This document shows, in pieces, positions 1 through 9,000 of a stretch of DNA of 64,000 nt (within the stretch, counting starts at the first letter, position 1; every line of letters begins with the position of its first letter). Source of the stretch: Streptomyces sp. NBC_01244 (GTDB lineage Bacteria; Actinomycetota; Actinomycetes; Streptomycetales; Streptomycetaceae); contig NZ_CP108488.1 in assembly GCF_035987325.1 (NCBI RefSeq), positions 1,488,001 through 1,552,000 of the forward strand, given 5' to 3'. A model generated the notes under the pieces. It worked only from the letters and a program-made list of their open reading frames with translations, ran no database searches and was not told where the DNA came from. A program made the translations under genes and the position numbers.

Positions 1-95
1 TCCTTGGCCCACCGGAACCGGACCCGGCCCACCTTGGGAATGTTGACCATGCCCCAGCGGCGGTGCACGCGGAAGACGTTCAGATCGCGACCCTG
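1..95 (-). pseudogene. TnpB (IS200/IS605 OrfB-type) fragment
   Basis: Read on the minus strand, this edge encodes a peptide including NVFRVHRRWGMVN followed by IPKVGRVRFRW. That is the beta-strand segment near the N-terminal third of Streptomyces TnpB proteins (pattern RRWG-V-IPK-G-VRFRW). The gene would continue leftwards beyond base 1. Within the window it is bounded at about 95-117 by the remains of a plus-strand transport gene, with no start codon or upstream TnpB sequence, so the left part of TnpB is missing or the element is broken. The neighbouring transport gene is truncated at the same place, which suggests insertion followed by decay. Family call is from the motif only; the catalytic RuvC part is outside the window. 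Confidence 0.55.
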
Positions 96-114
96 CGGGG
101 GTACGCCCGGCGCC

Positions 115-249
115 CCCGGGAAGCTGGCGGCGACCCTGCACGACGCGGCCGTCTTCCTGAAGGAGCAGAAGAAGGTGGACGCCGTTGCGGACGAGGCCGC
201 CTTCGGCCGGGCCCTCGCGGTGGAGGAGCTCGGCCGTGCCGCGAACTGA
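115..249 (+). pseudogene. 3' remnant of ABC substrate-binding protein (sulfonate/taurine type)
   Basis: The last ~44 residues (KLAATLHDAAVFLKEQKK, then VDAVADEAAFGRALAVEEL) match the C-terminal helices of SsuA/TauA-type periplasmic binding lipoproteins, where the domain ends with a helix ending FLKEQ-K and a final short helix. Nothing upstream in this frame looks like such a protein: the bases before ~115 belong to a TnpB fragment on the other strand. About 270 residues are therefore missing. The stop at 247-249 overlaps a GTG at 236 that could start the ATPase gene, as expected of an operon. I infer a binding-protein gene destroyed by a transposon-related event; the substrate is a guess from the family. 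Confidence 0.55.
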
Positions 250-284
250 ACCCCCCTTCGGCACCGCCGCCGCGGATGCCGATA

Positions 285-325
285 CCAATACCAGTGCCGG
301 TGCCGGTGCCGGTGCCAGTGCCGCC
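285..325. repeat. hexanucleotide (GCCGGT-like) short tandem repeat
   Basis: Imperfect tandem copies of a GCCGGT/ACCAGT hexamer encode a TNTSAGAGAGASA-like linker if the ATPase gene starts at GTG 236. The hexamer keeps frame. It lies just upstream of the putative frameshift. Confidence 0.5.
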
Positions 326-387
326 GATGGCGATCTCGCCGTGGACCTCTCCGGGGTGTCGGTCGCTACGGGCCCGCGAAGCAGCCC

Positions 388-1092
388 GTGACGGTGCTCG
401 AGGCGGTGGACCTACGGGTCCGCGCGGGCGAGTTCGTCGTCCTCGTCGGCCCCTCCGGCTGCGGCAAGACCACCCTGCTGCGGGTGATCGCCGGCTTCGC
501 CCGTCCGGCCTCGGGCACCGCTTTGGTACGGGGCTCCGCCCCGCGCCCGGGGAGGGGGGCGGGGGTGGTGTTCCAGCAGCCGAGGCTGTTCCCGTGGCGC
601 ACCGTCGGCGGGAACCTCGGCTTCGCGCTGGCCCGCCACGGCGTGCCGCGGTCCCAGCGGCCGGGCCGGATCGCCGAGTTGCTGGACCGGGTGGGTCTGC
701 CCGGCATGGCCGGCCGCCGCACCTGGGAGCTGTCCGGCGGCCAGCAGCAGCGGGTGGCACTGGCCCGCGCCCTGGCGGCGGAGCCCGAACTGCTGCTGAT
801 GGACGAGCCGTTCGCCGCTCTGGACGCGCTGACCCGGGAGCGCCTCCAGGAGGAGGTCCGCTCCCTGGCCGGGCGGCTCGGCACGACGGTGCTGTTCGTG
901 ACGCACTCCGTGGAGGAGGCGGTGCTGCTGGGATCCCGTGTCCTGGTGATGGCAGCGGGGCCCGGCCGGGTGGTGGCGGACCTCCCGGTGCCGCTCTCCC
1001 GCGATCCGGCCACGGACGTCGCGGGGTTGCGCGCCTCCCCCGAGTTCGCGCGGTTGCGCGGCCGGCTGGCCCGGGCGCTGCGCCCGGACTGA
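388..1092 (+). CDS. ABC transporter ATP-binding protein (SsuB/TauB/NrtD type), probable 5' frameshift
   Basis: Nucleotide-binding subunit of a nitrate/sulfonate/taurine-type importer. Visible motifs from GTG 388: Walker A GPSGCGKTT (about residues 22-30), Q-loop FQQPRLFPW, signature LSGGQQQRVALARAL, Walker B LLLMDEPFAALD, H-loop FVTHSVEEA. The family normally has 15-20 more residues before this start. Those residues (DLAVDLSGVSV) are present upstream in another frame, which would start at GTG 236, and adding one base near 366 would join them in frame to RYGPAKQPVTVLE. So the gene looks frameshifted, or starts internally and lacks the first beta strand. No permease gene follows and the binding-protein gene is truncated, so the transporter is unlikely to work as a unit. 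Confidence 0.8.
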   Translation: MTVLEAVDLRVRAGEFVVLVGPSGCGKTTLLRVIAGFARPASGTALVRGSAPRPGRGAGVVFQQPRLFPWRTVGGNLGFALARHGVPRSQRPGRIAELLDRVGLPGMAGRRTWELSGGQQQRVALARALAAEPELLLMDEPFAALDALTRERLQEEVRSLAGRLGTTVLFVTHSVEEAVLLGSRVLVMAAGPGRVVADLPVPLSRDPATDVAGLRASPEFARLRGRLARALRPD

Positions 1093-1103
1093 CCGGAACC
1101 CCT

Positions 1104-2918
1104 TCACCCCGCCACGACCGCCCGGCTCTCACCTCCCAGGGTGAGTGCGGTGTTCACCAGGCCGACGTGGCTGAACGCCTGGGGGAAGTTGCCGAGTTGG
1201 CGCCCGGAGACGGGGTCGTACTCCTCGGCGAGGAGTCCCACGTCGTTGCGTACGGCCAGCAGCCGCTCGAAGAGCTCCCGCGCCTCCTTCTCCCGGCCGG
1301 TCAAGTGCAGGGCGTCGGTCAGCCAGAACGAGCAGGCGAGGAAGGCTCCTTCGTCGCCGGGCAGGCCGTCCACCGAAAGCCCCTCGGTGCTGTAGCGGCG
1401 GACCAGGCCGCTGCGGCCCAGTTCCTCGCGCACCGCGTCGACCGTGCCGATGACGCGGGGGTCGTCGGGCGGCAGGAAGCCGATGCGCGGGATGAGGAGG
1501 GTGGCGGCGTCCAGTTCGCGGGAGCCGTAGTACTGGGTGAAGGTGCGCCGCTCCGCGTCGTAGGCGTTCTCGCAGACGTCGCGGTGCACCGCCTCCCTCA
1601 TGGCGCGCCAGCGGTGCACGTCGCCGGGGAGTTTGGGGTTGAGTTCGAGGGTGCGCACCGCCCGGTCGGCGGCGACCCAGGCCATGACCTTGGAGTGCGT
1701 GAAGTGGCGGCGCGGGCCGCGCACTTCCCACAGTCCCTCGTCGGGGCGGTGCCAGTTCTGCTCCAGGAAGTCGAGGAGCGCGAGCTGGATCTTCCAGGAG
1801 TGCCATTCGGCGGGGAGTCCGGCGGAGCGGGCCACGTAGAGGGAGTCGAGGACCTCTCCGTAGACGTCGAGCTGGAGCTGGTCGACGGCCGCGTTGCCCA
1901 CGCGGACGGGCGCTGAGCCCGCGTACCCCTTCAGCCAGGGCAGCTCGCTCTCCGGGATGCGCCGCTCGCCGCCGATCCCGTACATGATCTGCAGGTCGGC
2001 CGGGTCGCCCGCGATGGCCCGCAGCAGCCACTCCCGCCAGGCGCGGGCCTCGTCGAGGTACCCGGTGGCCACCAGCGAGCCGAGGGTGAGGGTGGAGTCG
2101 CGCAGCCAGCAGTAGCGGTAGTCCCAGTTGCGGACGCCGCCGAGCTCCTCCGGCAGGGAGGTGGTCGCGGCGGCGGCGATTCCGCCGGTCGGGGCGTAGG
2201 TGAGGGCCTTGAGGGTGATCAGGGAGCGGACCACCGCTTCCCGGTAGGGGCCCTCGTACGTGCACTGCGCGGTCCATTCCCGCCAGTCGGCGAGGCTCTG
2301 CTCCAGGGCGGCGTACGGGTCCAGGGGCTCGGGGCGCGGTTCGTGCGAGGGGTGCCAGGTGAGCACGAAGGCGACGCGCTCGCCGGCGGCGACGGTGAAC
2401 TCGGAGCGGGTGCTCATGGCCTCGCCCCACGTGTGCACGGAAGGTTCGCTGCGCAGCCATGCGGCGTCGGGCCCGGCGACGGCGACGCGGTCGCCCTCGC
2501 GGTTGCCGCCGCGCCGAACCCAGGGCACGACGTGCCCGTAGTCGAAGCGCAGGCGCAGGGTGCTGCTCACGGTCGATTCGCCGGTGAGGCCTTCGACGAT
2601 CCGCATCAGGTCGGGCGCGGTGTCGCGCTGCGGCATGAAGTCGATGACCTTGAACGAGGCGCCGTCCTCGGTTTCCCAGAAGGATTCCAGGACGAGCGTG
2701 CCGTCGACGTAGGCGCGGCGGGCGCAGCGCGCGGCATCGGGGGCGGCGGCCGGGGCGATGCGCCAGTGGCCGTTCTCCTCGTCGCCGAGGAGGGCGGCGA
2801 AACAGGCGGCCGAGTCGAAGCGCGGCAGGCACAGCCAGTCGATGGACCCGTCGCGGCCGACCAGCCCACTGGTCATCAGGTCGCCGATGAGTGCGTAGTC
2901 TTCGATGGGTTGTGTCAT
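1104..2918 (-). CDS. glycoside hydrolase family 15 protein (trehalase/glucoamylase-like)
   Basis: Cytoplasmic 604-residue GH15 protein; no signal peptide. The N-terminus IEDYALIGDLMTSGLVGRDG and SIDWLCLPRFDS is the standard start of bacterial GH15 enzymes, with a beta-sandwich domain first and the (alpha/alpha)6 barrel after it. Barrel landmarks are NWDYRYCWLRDST, EGLWEVRGP with the probable catalytic acid Glu, and GDEGAFLACSFWL with the probable base Glu. Actinobacterial members of this kind include trehalases, which fits trehalose turnover in Streptomyces, but maltose or other alpha-glucosides cannot be excluded. Start ATG 2918 gives full family length; a purine-rich stretch lies about 10 bases upstream. 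It stands alone, convergent with the ATPase gene. Confidence 0.9.
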   Translation of the reverse strand: MTQPIEDYALIGDLMTSGLVGRDGSIDWLCLPRFDSAACFAALLGDEENGHWRIAPAAAPDAARCARRAYVDGTLVLESFWETEDGASFKVIDFMPQRDTAPDLMRIVEGLTGESTVSSTLRLRFDYGHVVPWVRRGGNREGDRVAVAGPDAAWLRSEPSVHTWGEAMSTRSEFTVAAGERVAFVLTWHPSHEPRPEPLDPYAALEQSLADWREWTAQCTYEGPYREAVVRSLITLKALTYAPTGGIAAAATTSLPEELGGVRNWDYRYCWLRDSTLTLGSLVATGYLDEARAWREWLLRAIAGDPADLQIMYGIGGERRIPESELPWLKGYAGSAPVRVGNAAVDQLQLDVYGEVLDSLYVARSAGLPAEWHSWKIQLALLDFLEQNWHRPDEGLWEVRGPRRHFTHSKVMAWVAADRAVRTLELNPKLPGDVHRWRAMREAVHRDVCENAYDAERRTFTQYYGSRELDAATLLIPRIGFLPPDDPRVIGTVDAVREELGRSGLVRRYSTEGLSVDGLPGDEGAFLACSFWLTDALHLTGREKEARELFERLLAVRNDVGLLAEEYDPVSGRQLGNFPQAFSHVGLVNTALTLGGESRAVVAG

Positions 2919-2992
2919 TTAGGGCACTTTCCCCCGAATGCCTGCACTCAATCAGCCCGTACGGGTCCCCGCGTAGCCGCCCCCGGTGCGGC

Positions 2993-3580
2993 TCAGTTCC
3001 GTACGAGGAGCAGCACGCCCGCGGTCACGACGCCGAGGGCGACCGCGAGGGCGCCGTGGGCGAGTCGGTGGCCGCGCAGGACGGGCAGGTAGCGGTCGGC
3101 GGCGTACCGGCCGGGGCCGGTGAGCGCGAGGGCGGCGGCGCCGGCGGCGAGCAGGAGCTCGTACTCGACGCCCTGCGGGGCGAAGAAGGAGCCGGCGCCG
3201 TGCACGGCGATCGCGTTGATCATGGTGCCGACCAGAGCGGCGCCCGCCAGCGGGGTGAGCAGGCCGAGGACGAGGCCGAGTCCGCCGAGGGTCTCGGTCA
3301 GGCCGGCGAGGACGGCCATGGCGTCACCCGCCGGGTAGCCGCTGGCGGTGAAGAACTGCCCGGTGCCGCTGATGCCGCCGCCACCGAACCAGCCGAAGAG
3401 CTTCTGGGTGCCGTGGCCGGCCATGGTCAGGCCCAGGACCACGCGCAGGAGCAGCAGGCCGGCGTCATGGGCGGGGGTGGAGAGGGCCGGGGCGCCCGAG
3501 AGGCGCGTGCGGGGCGCGGCCGGTTCACCGGACCGCGGCTTCGGCGTGGTGACGGAGGGGCTGGTCGTGGGGCGGCTCAT
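2993..3580 (-). CDS. DoxX family membrane protein
   Basis: 195 residues. An ~38-residue polar Ser/Pro/Thr-rich N-terminus is followed by a DoxX domain with four predicted membrane helices: LLLRVVLGLTMAGHGTQKL, the AMAVLAGLTETLGGLGLVLG region, LAGAALVGTMINAIAVH, and YELLLAAGAAALAL. A fifth hydrophobic segment (ALAVALGVVTAGVLLLV) ends the protein. The motif GHGTQKLFGWFGG is the DoxX hallmark. DoxX proteins are linked to thiol and oxidative stress in mycobacteria; the role here is unknown. Start ATG 3580 has a good AAGGA ribosome site. It is divergent from a MarR-type regulator, with two operator-like palindromes between, so it is probably repressed by that regulator. Confidence 0.9.
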   Translation of the reverse strand: MSRPTTSPSVTTPKPRSGEPAAPRTRLSGAPALSTPAHDAGLLLLRVVLGLTMAGHGTQKLFGWFGGGGISGTGQFFTASGYPAGDAMAVLAGLTETLGGLGLVLGLLTPLAGAALVGTMINAIAVHGAGSFFAPQGVEYELLLAAGAAALALTGPGRYAADRYLPVLRGHRLAHGALAVALGVVTAGVLLLVRN

Positions 3581-3617
3581 GGGGGGTCCTTCCGGTCGGG
3601 CGGCCCGAGGGTCGGTT

Positions 3618-3680
3618 GTTCAAATTCGAACCACTCCCGCCGACCCTAGCCCGGCATGCGCCGCTGATTCAAATTGGAAC
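3618..3680. promoter_or_regulatory. pair of MarR-type operator palindromes
   Basis: GTTCAAATTCGAAC at 3618-3631 and ATTCAAATTGGAAC at 3667-3680 are two copies of a near-palindrome (consensus TTCAAATTNGAAC), 49 bp apart centre to centre, in the divergent region between the DoxX and MarR genes. They are the only AT-rich stretch nearby. Position and form suggest operators through which the MarR protein controls both genes. Confidence 0.65.
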
Positions 3681-3700
3681 GCCACGTGTAGCCTGGATCC

Positions 3701-4165
3701 ATGGCTGAGACGAAATGGCTGGACGACCGCGAAATGCGGGCCTGGGAGGGATTCCTGGCCGCTTCCGCCCTGGTCAACCGCCGCCTCGATCAGCAGCTCA
3801 AGGACGATGCCGGACTCTCCCACCCGCAGTACGAGATCCTCGTACGACTCGCCAGGGCGCCCGAGGGCGAACTGCGCATGACGGAGCTCGCCAACGGGCT
3901 CGTCAACTCCAAGAGCGGCCTGACCTACCAGGTCACCCAGATGGAGAAGGCGGGCCTCGTCCGCCGCCGCACCTGCCCCTCCGACGTCCGGGGGATATAC
4001 GCCGTCCTCACCGAGACGGGCCGCGCCCGGCTGACGGAGGCCGCGCCGGGACACGTGACCACGGTCCGGGAGGTCCTGGTGGACGTCCTCACCCCCGAAC
4101 AGCTCGACGCGCTCGCGGACGGGCTCGGCGAGGTCAGCCGCCGGCTCCGCACACAGGGCGCCTGA
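3701..4165 (+). CDS. MarR family transcriptional regulator
   Basis: 154-residue winged-helix regulator. It contains LDQQLKDDAGLSHPQYEILV (helices 1-2), the recognition region MTELANGLVNSKSGLTYQVT, and wing GLVRRRTCPSDVRGIYAVLT, all typical of MarR proteins. One Cys (about residue 92) lies in the wing, so thiol-based sensing is possible but unproven. Start ATG 3701. The gene is divergent from DoxX and its stop TGA (4163-4165) overlaps the ATG of the next gene, so the two are translationally coupled. Likely autoregulated through the palindromes upstream. Confidence 0.92.
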   Translation: MAETKWLDDREMRAWEGFLAASALVNRRLDQQLKDDAGLSHPQYEILVRLARAPEGELRMTELANGLVNSKSGLTYQVTQMEKAGLVRRRTCPSDVRGIYAVLTETGRARLTEAAPGHVTTVREVLVDVLTPEQLDALADGLGEVSRRLRTQGA

Positions 4166-4461
4166 TGGACGCGACGACCGTCTGGATCGTCGTGGCGGCG
4201 GTGGTGGCGGCCGGCCTGGCGGTCACCGCGGCCGTGCTCCTCGTACGGGTCTTCGCGGCCCGCCGGCTCCTGCGCGACGCGGGCATCCCCCTGCGCGACA
4301 AGGCCCTGTTCTGGGCCGCCGTGGCGTACACGGTCTCTCCGGTGGACCTGATTCCGGACCCGGTCTACCTGGACGACATCGGCATCCTGCTCCTCGCCCT
4401 GCGCTCCCTCCATGCGGCAGCCTCGGCGGCCCGCCCGCCCAAGGAACTCGACGCGGCGTAG
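4165..4461 (+). CDS. DUF1232 (YkvA-like) small membrane protein
   Basis: 98 residues: an N-terminal membrane helix (VWIVVAAVVAAGLAVTAAVLLV), then the DUF1232 core IPLRDKALFWAAVAYTVSPV followed by DLIPDPVYLDDIGI. The SPVDLIPD motif defines the family. Function is unknown. The start overlaps the MarR stop (TGATG), so it is co-expressed with the regulator. Confidence 0.85.
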   Translation: MDATTVWIVVAAVVAAGLAVTAAVLLVRVFAARRLLRDAGIPLRDKALFWAAVAYTVSPVDLIPDPVYLDDIGILLLALRSLHAAASAARPPKELDAA

Positions 4462-4487
4462 GGCCTGCCGGATCCGGGTCCGTCGGC

Positions 4488-5114
4488 TCAGCGGACCCCG
4501 CGCGGGCGGAACTGGACGCTGATCCGGGGGCCCACCGGGCGGGCCGTTTTGGGGACGGCGTGTTCCATCGTGCGCTGACAGGAGCCGCCCATCACCACCA
4601 GGTCGCCGTGGCCCAGGGGGAGGCGGAGCAGGGTGGGGCCGCCGTCGCGGGGGCGCAGGGCCAGGTCGCGGGGGTCGCCCACCGAGAGGATCGCGACCAT
4701 CGTGTCCTCGGTGGCGGAGCGGCCGGTGCGGTCTCCGTGCCAGGCGACGCTGTCGCGGCCGTCGCGGTAGAGGCACAGGCCCGCCGTGACGAAGGGTTCG
4801 CCCAGCTCAGGGGCGTAGTGGCGGCTCAGCGTGGTACGGGCTTCGACCAGGACGGGGTGCGGCAGCGGGTCGGCCTCGCCGTAGTGGGCCAGCAGGCGCG
4901 GGACCGCCACCTCCCGCTCGTACATCTGCCGCCGCTCGGCATGCCAGGGGACGTCGGCCGCGAGCCGTTCGAACAGCGCGTCGGCCCCCGTGAGCCAGCC
5001 CGGCAAGTGGTCCACCCAGGCGCCGGCGCCCAGCTCCGTGCGCCGGGCGCCCGCGAGCGGGCCGAGCCGGATCTCGTCGCTCTGGTCGAAGAGCGAGCCC
5101 TGGAGTGCGTGCAT
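4488..5114 (-). CDS. AlkB-like 2-oxoglutarate/Fe(II) dioxygenase
   Basis: 208 residues from ATG 5114. The family removes alkyl lesions from nucleic acids. The jelly-roll motifs are visible: LCLYRDGRDSVAWHGDRTG holds the HxD iron ligands (H and D of WHGD), RDLALRPRDGG, LGHGDLVVMGGSCQRTMEHAVPK supplies the second His, and GPRISVQFRPR supplies the Arg pair that binds 2-oxoglutarate. It matches the ALKBH2/3-like AlkB proteins of actinobacteria (N-term QGSLFDQSDEIRLGPL). It stands alone, convergent with the DUF1232 gene. Confidence 0.9.
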   Translation of the reverse strand: MHALQGSLFDQSDEIRLGPLAGARRTELGAGAWVDHLPGWLTGADALFERLAADVPWHAERRQMYEREVAVPRLLAHYGEADPLPHPVLVEARTTLSRHYAPELGEPFVTAGLCLYRDGRDSVAWHGDRTGRSATEDTMVAILSVGDPRDLALRPRDGGPTLLRLPLGHGDLVVMGGSCQRTMEHAVPKTARPVGPRISVQFRPRGVR

Positions 5115-5230
5115 GGGTCCAGGATAACGCGCCATTCGAACATGTGCACGAGTCGAGTGACTCGCTCGCTTCACCACCCGTCGCTAAATGCGTCGACAGC
5201 GCCCCTCGCCACCCGGCAAAGTGGCCGCCC

Positions 5231-5983
5231 GTGACGAGCAGTGAGCTGTGGACCCGTACGACCGCCGAGCGCTACGACGCCGAGGAGACCGAGATGTCCT
5301 CGGCCGCCGTTCTCGGACCGACGCTCGCCTTCCTCGCCGAGCTCGCCGGAAACGGCCGGGCACTGGAGTTCGCCATCGGGACCGGACGCGTGGGCGTCCC
5401 GCTGCGGGAACGCGGCGTGCCGGTCGTGGGCATCGAACTGTCCGAGCACATGGCGGCGGTACTGCGGCACAAGATCGACGAGGACACGCTCCCGGTGGTC
5501 ATCGGGGACATGGCCACCACCGTCGTTCCCGGCGGGTTCACCCTGGTCTATCTCGTCTACAACACCATCACGAACCTGCTCACGCAGGACGAGCAGATCG
5601 AGTGCTTCCGCAACGCCGCACGCCATCTGGAGCCCGGCGGCCGATTCGTCATCGAGCTGGGCGTGCCGCCGCTGCGGTTCCTGCCGCCCGGCCAGGTCGC
5701 GGTGCCGTTCGACGTCTCCGAGCGGCATCTCGGCTTCGACACCTTCGACCTCGTCGAGCAGATTCTCGTCTCGCACCACTTCACCCGCGACGGCGGTGGC
5801 GGTGACGACGACGGCCGCTACCGCCGCGACAGCTCCCGGCACCGCTACGCCTGGCCGGCAGAGCTCGACCTGATGGCACGGATCGCCGGACTCGAGAGGG
5901 AACGGCGCGTCGCGGACTGGGACGGGGCGCCGTTCACCCAGGACTCCGCGAAGCACATCTCCGTGTGGCGCAAGCCGGCCTGA
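5231..5983 (+). CDS. class I SAM-dependent methyltransferase
   Basis: 250 residues from GTG 5231. The SAM-binding motif I is ALEFAIGTGRVGVPLRERG, motif II VVGIELSEHM, then VIGDMATTVVPGGFTLVYLV and the post-motif LEPGGRFVIELGVP. A His-rich insertion and Gly/Asp-rich loop (DGGGGDDDGRYRRD) sit in the C-terminal half. This is a small-molecule-type methyltransferase; the substrate cannot be told. Standalone gene, convergent with the amylase. Confidence 0.88.
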   Translation: MTSSELWTRTTAERYDAEETEMSSAAVLGPTLAFLAELAGNGRALEFAIGTGRVGVPLRERGVPVVGIELSEHMAAVLRHKIDEDTLPVVIGDMATTVVPGGFTLVYLVYNTITNLLTQDEQIECFRNAARHLEPGGRFVIELGVPPLRFLPPGQVAVPFDVSERHLGFDTFDLVEQILVSHHFTRDGGGGDDDGRYRRDSSRHRYAWPAELDLMARIAGLERERRVADWDGAPFTQDSAKHISVWRKPA

Positions 5984-6012
5984 GGCCGGCCGCCGCGCGA
6001 CCGTGGTGGAAA

Positions 6013-6034
6013 TCCCCTCCCTTGCGGGAGGGGA
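6013..6034. terminator. bidirectional terminator hairpin
   Basis: CCCCTCCC / GGGAGGGG arms (6014-6021, 6026-6033), with an extra T-A pair and a TTGC loop, between the convergent methyltransferase and amylase genes. Confidence 0.6.
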
Positions 6035-6041
6035 GGGGAGG

Positions 6042-9000
6042 TCACTTCAGGTAAGGGCCGGCGGCTCCCACCTTGCCGGGGGCGGCGTTGCTGCCGCCCA
6101 GGTCGAGCACGTAGACCCGCAGGTTGCCCTTTCCGGGGGCGGGGACGGACAGGGTGCCGCCGGTGACGGTCTTCACGTCGCCGGTGACCGCGTCCTTGTA
6201 CGTGCCGTTGGGCACGCCCGTGTACGTGGCGGACCCGGTGACGGCCACCAGGGCGAAGCTGTCCACTCCCGTGGCGGTGTCGGTGTAACGGCGCTTGAAG
6301 GCCATGCCTCCCGAGACCCCCTCGGTGGAGTACTGGCCCATCTGGAGCGCGGGCACGGCGCGGCGGATCTCGTTCAGCCGCTGGAGGTGTTTGACCAGCG
6401 GGGACTCAAGGGTGGCGGCGACGGGCCCGGTGGCGGTGGCGACCTTCGAGAAGCCGGAGGCGGTGACCGTTCCCGCGATCTTGTCCCCGTAGTAGGCGCG
6501 GCCGGTGCCGGCCAGCGGACAGGTCGGGCCGCAGTCGATCTGCTTGCCGGCCTGGAACTCGGTCTCGGAGCCGTAGTACAGGGTCGGGATGCCGCGGAAG
6601 GTCCACATCAGGGCCATGTTCTCGGCCCAGGCCTCGGTGCCGCCCGCGTAACGGGTGGAGGATTTCCCGGGGCCGAAGTCGTGGCTGTCCACGTAGACGA
6701 CGTTGTAGGTGGCGTCGTTGTAGCTGTCGTCGGAGTCCTTTCCGTTCTGGAAGGCGTTGTTCGCGTCCCCGAAGTTCATGTGCATGCGCATGTCGATGAC
6801 GTTCATGCCGGAGAACTTGCTGTGGTCGGGGGCGTGGTAGAGGTTGCCGTTGAGGAAGGCGTTGGTGCTGGTCGGCTGCTTGGCCGGGTCGTTGTCGGTC
6901 GTGTACTGCTGGACCGCGGCGGTGGCGTCGTCCGCGCTGTACGCCGCGGATTCCTTCCAGGTGTAGTACTGGGCGGACTGGTTGGCCGAGCCGCGGTTCC
7001 ACTTGTCGTTGACGAAGGAGCCGACCTCGCCGAACACGTAGAAGTCCTGGGCCTTCTGCGCGCCGAACTGCTGGGCCACGCGCTGCTGGATGGCGGGCAG
7101 GAAGCGCCGGTTCCAGGTGACGCGGGGGATGTGCACGGTGGTGTCGACGCGGAAGCCGTCGACGCCCATGTCGATGTACTTGTCGTAGGCGCCGATGAGG
7201 TAGTTCTGGACGGCCGCGTTCTCGGTGTTGAAGTCGGCGAGGTCCTCATGGATCCAGCAGGAACGGGCGTCCTCACCCTCCCAGTTGCCTATCCAGCACT
7301 GATGGAACAGCGCCTTGGGGAACATGCCCGATGTGGGGTTCGGCCACTGGCAGTTGTAGATCGTGTAGCCCTCGGCGCTCTTGTTCTGCGTGGCCGTGCC
7401 CCAGTTGACACAGGTGTTCCCGGCCGGCTCGGCCGTCGACCACAAATCGCCGTTGTAGTACGACTTCCCGCTCTTCGGGTCGACGGTGAGGCCGTCGTAC
7501 TCGAAGCCGCTCTGCTTCTCGTCGTAGTACCAGGACCACTGCGCGTCGCGCACACCGTAGACGGTCGGGGTGAACAGACCCTTGGCTCCCCAGCGGGAAC
7601 TGTGGTTGTAGACCACGTCCTGGTAGATCTTGACGCCCTTGGCGTGGGCGGCGTTGATGAGGTCCTGGTAGGAGGCGCCCGCCGATTCCAGGCGCGGGTC
7701 CACCTTGTAGAAGTCGTAGCCGTGATACCCGTGGTAGTCGTAGTCGGAGCGGTTCAGTACGACCGGGGTGATCCAGATCGCGGAGAAGCCGAGGGCTTTG
7801 ACGTAGTCCAGCTTCTCGACCAGACCCTTGAAGTCACCGCGGAACATGGGGTCGTTGTTGGCGGCGTTCCCGGACTTCACGTGCTGGCTGCCGCCCCGGT
7901 TGTTGGCGCTGTCGCCGTCGTTGAAGCGGGCGGTGAGCACGAAGTAGATCGGGTCCTTGCGCGGGTCGCCGCCCAGCGGCGCCGACCCGGCCGGGGACGG
8001 GGGCCGGGTGCCCGTGGTGGCGACGGCCGCGGCGGCGGAGGCGGAGAGGTTCCCGGCGGCGTCCACCGCCTTGACCGTGTAGGTGTAGGCGGTGCGCTCC
8101 TCCAGACCGGATTCGGTGAGGACCGTGGAGGTGACGGAAGTGACGACCGTGCCCTTGGTGCCGCCCGAGCGGGTGACCTGGTAGCCGGTGACTCCCCGGT
8201 CGTCGGTGGCGGCGTCCCAGGTCACGACGGTGGACACGTCGGTGGCGGCGGCCCGCAGGTTCGCGGGCACGGTGGGCGCGGTGGTGTCGGGGACGACGGC
8301 GGCGCACGGGTCGGCGGCGTTCGCGGTGACCGTGGTGTCCTTCACCGTGGACAGGCCGGTGCCGAGGGCGTAGTTCCTGCCGTTGTTGTTGTCCCAGGTG
8401 CCGTTGCCGTTGTTGAAGGTGGCGGCGAGTCCGGCGGCCGAACCGAGCGGGACCGTCTTCTTCACCCAGCCCGTGCAGGCGGGGTCCATGCCGGTGCCGG
8501 GGACCGTGGTCCAGGAGCCGCCGGTCGGGGCCCAGTGCAGGTTGACGGTGGGCCAGCCGACCGTCGCCGTCGCGTAGTAGACGGTGGCGCTCGCGCCGGT
8601 TCCCGTGCCGGTGCCGGGGTCCGCGGCGCAGGGGTCGCTGTGCGCCACGGCCCCGTCCTTGACGGTGATGACCCCGGTGCCCAGGGCGTAGTTCTTGCCC
8701 CCGTTGTTGTCCCAGGTCCCCTGGCCGTTGTTGAAGGTGGCCTGGAGGCCGGCGGCCGACCCGAGACTGACGGTCTTCTTCACCCAGTCGGTACAGGCGG
8801 TTTCCATCCCGGCGCCGGGGACGGTCGTCCAGCTTCCGCCGTCGGGGGCCCAATGCAGGTTGTAGGCAGCCCAGTTGCGGGTCTTGGTGTAGTAGAAGAC
8901 CGTCGCCGTGCCGTCGCCGGCCGGCGCCGTCGCGGCGGGGGCGACACCGGTGGCGGCGGCCGCTTCGGAGAGAGAGGCGCCGGCGGCCGGCAGCGCGGCC

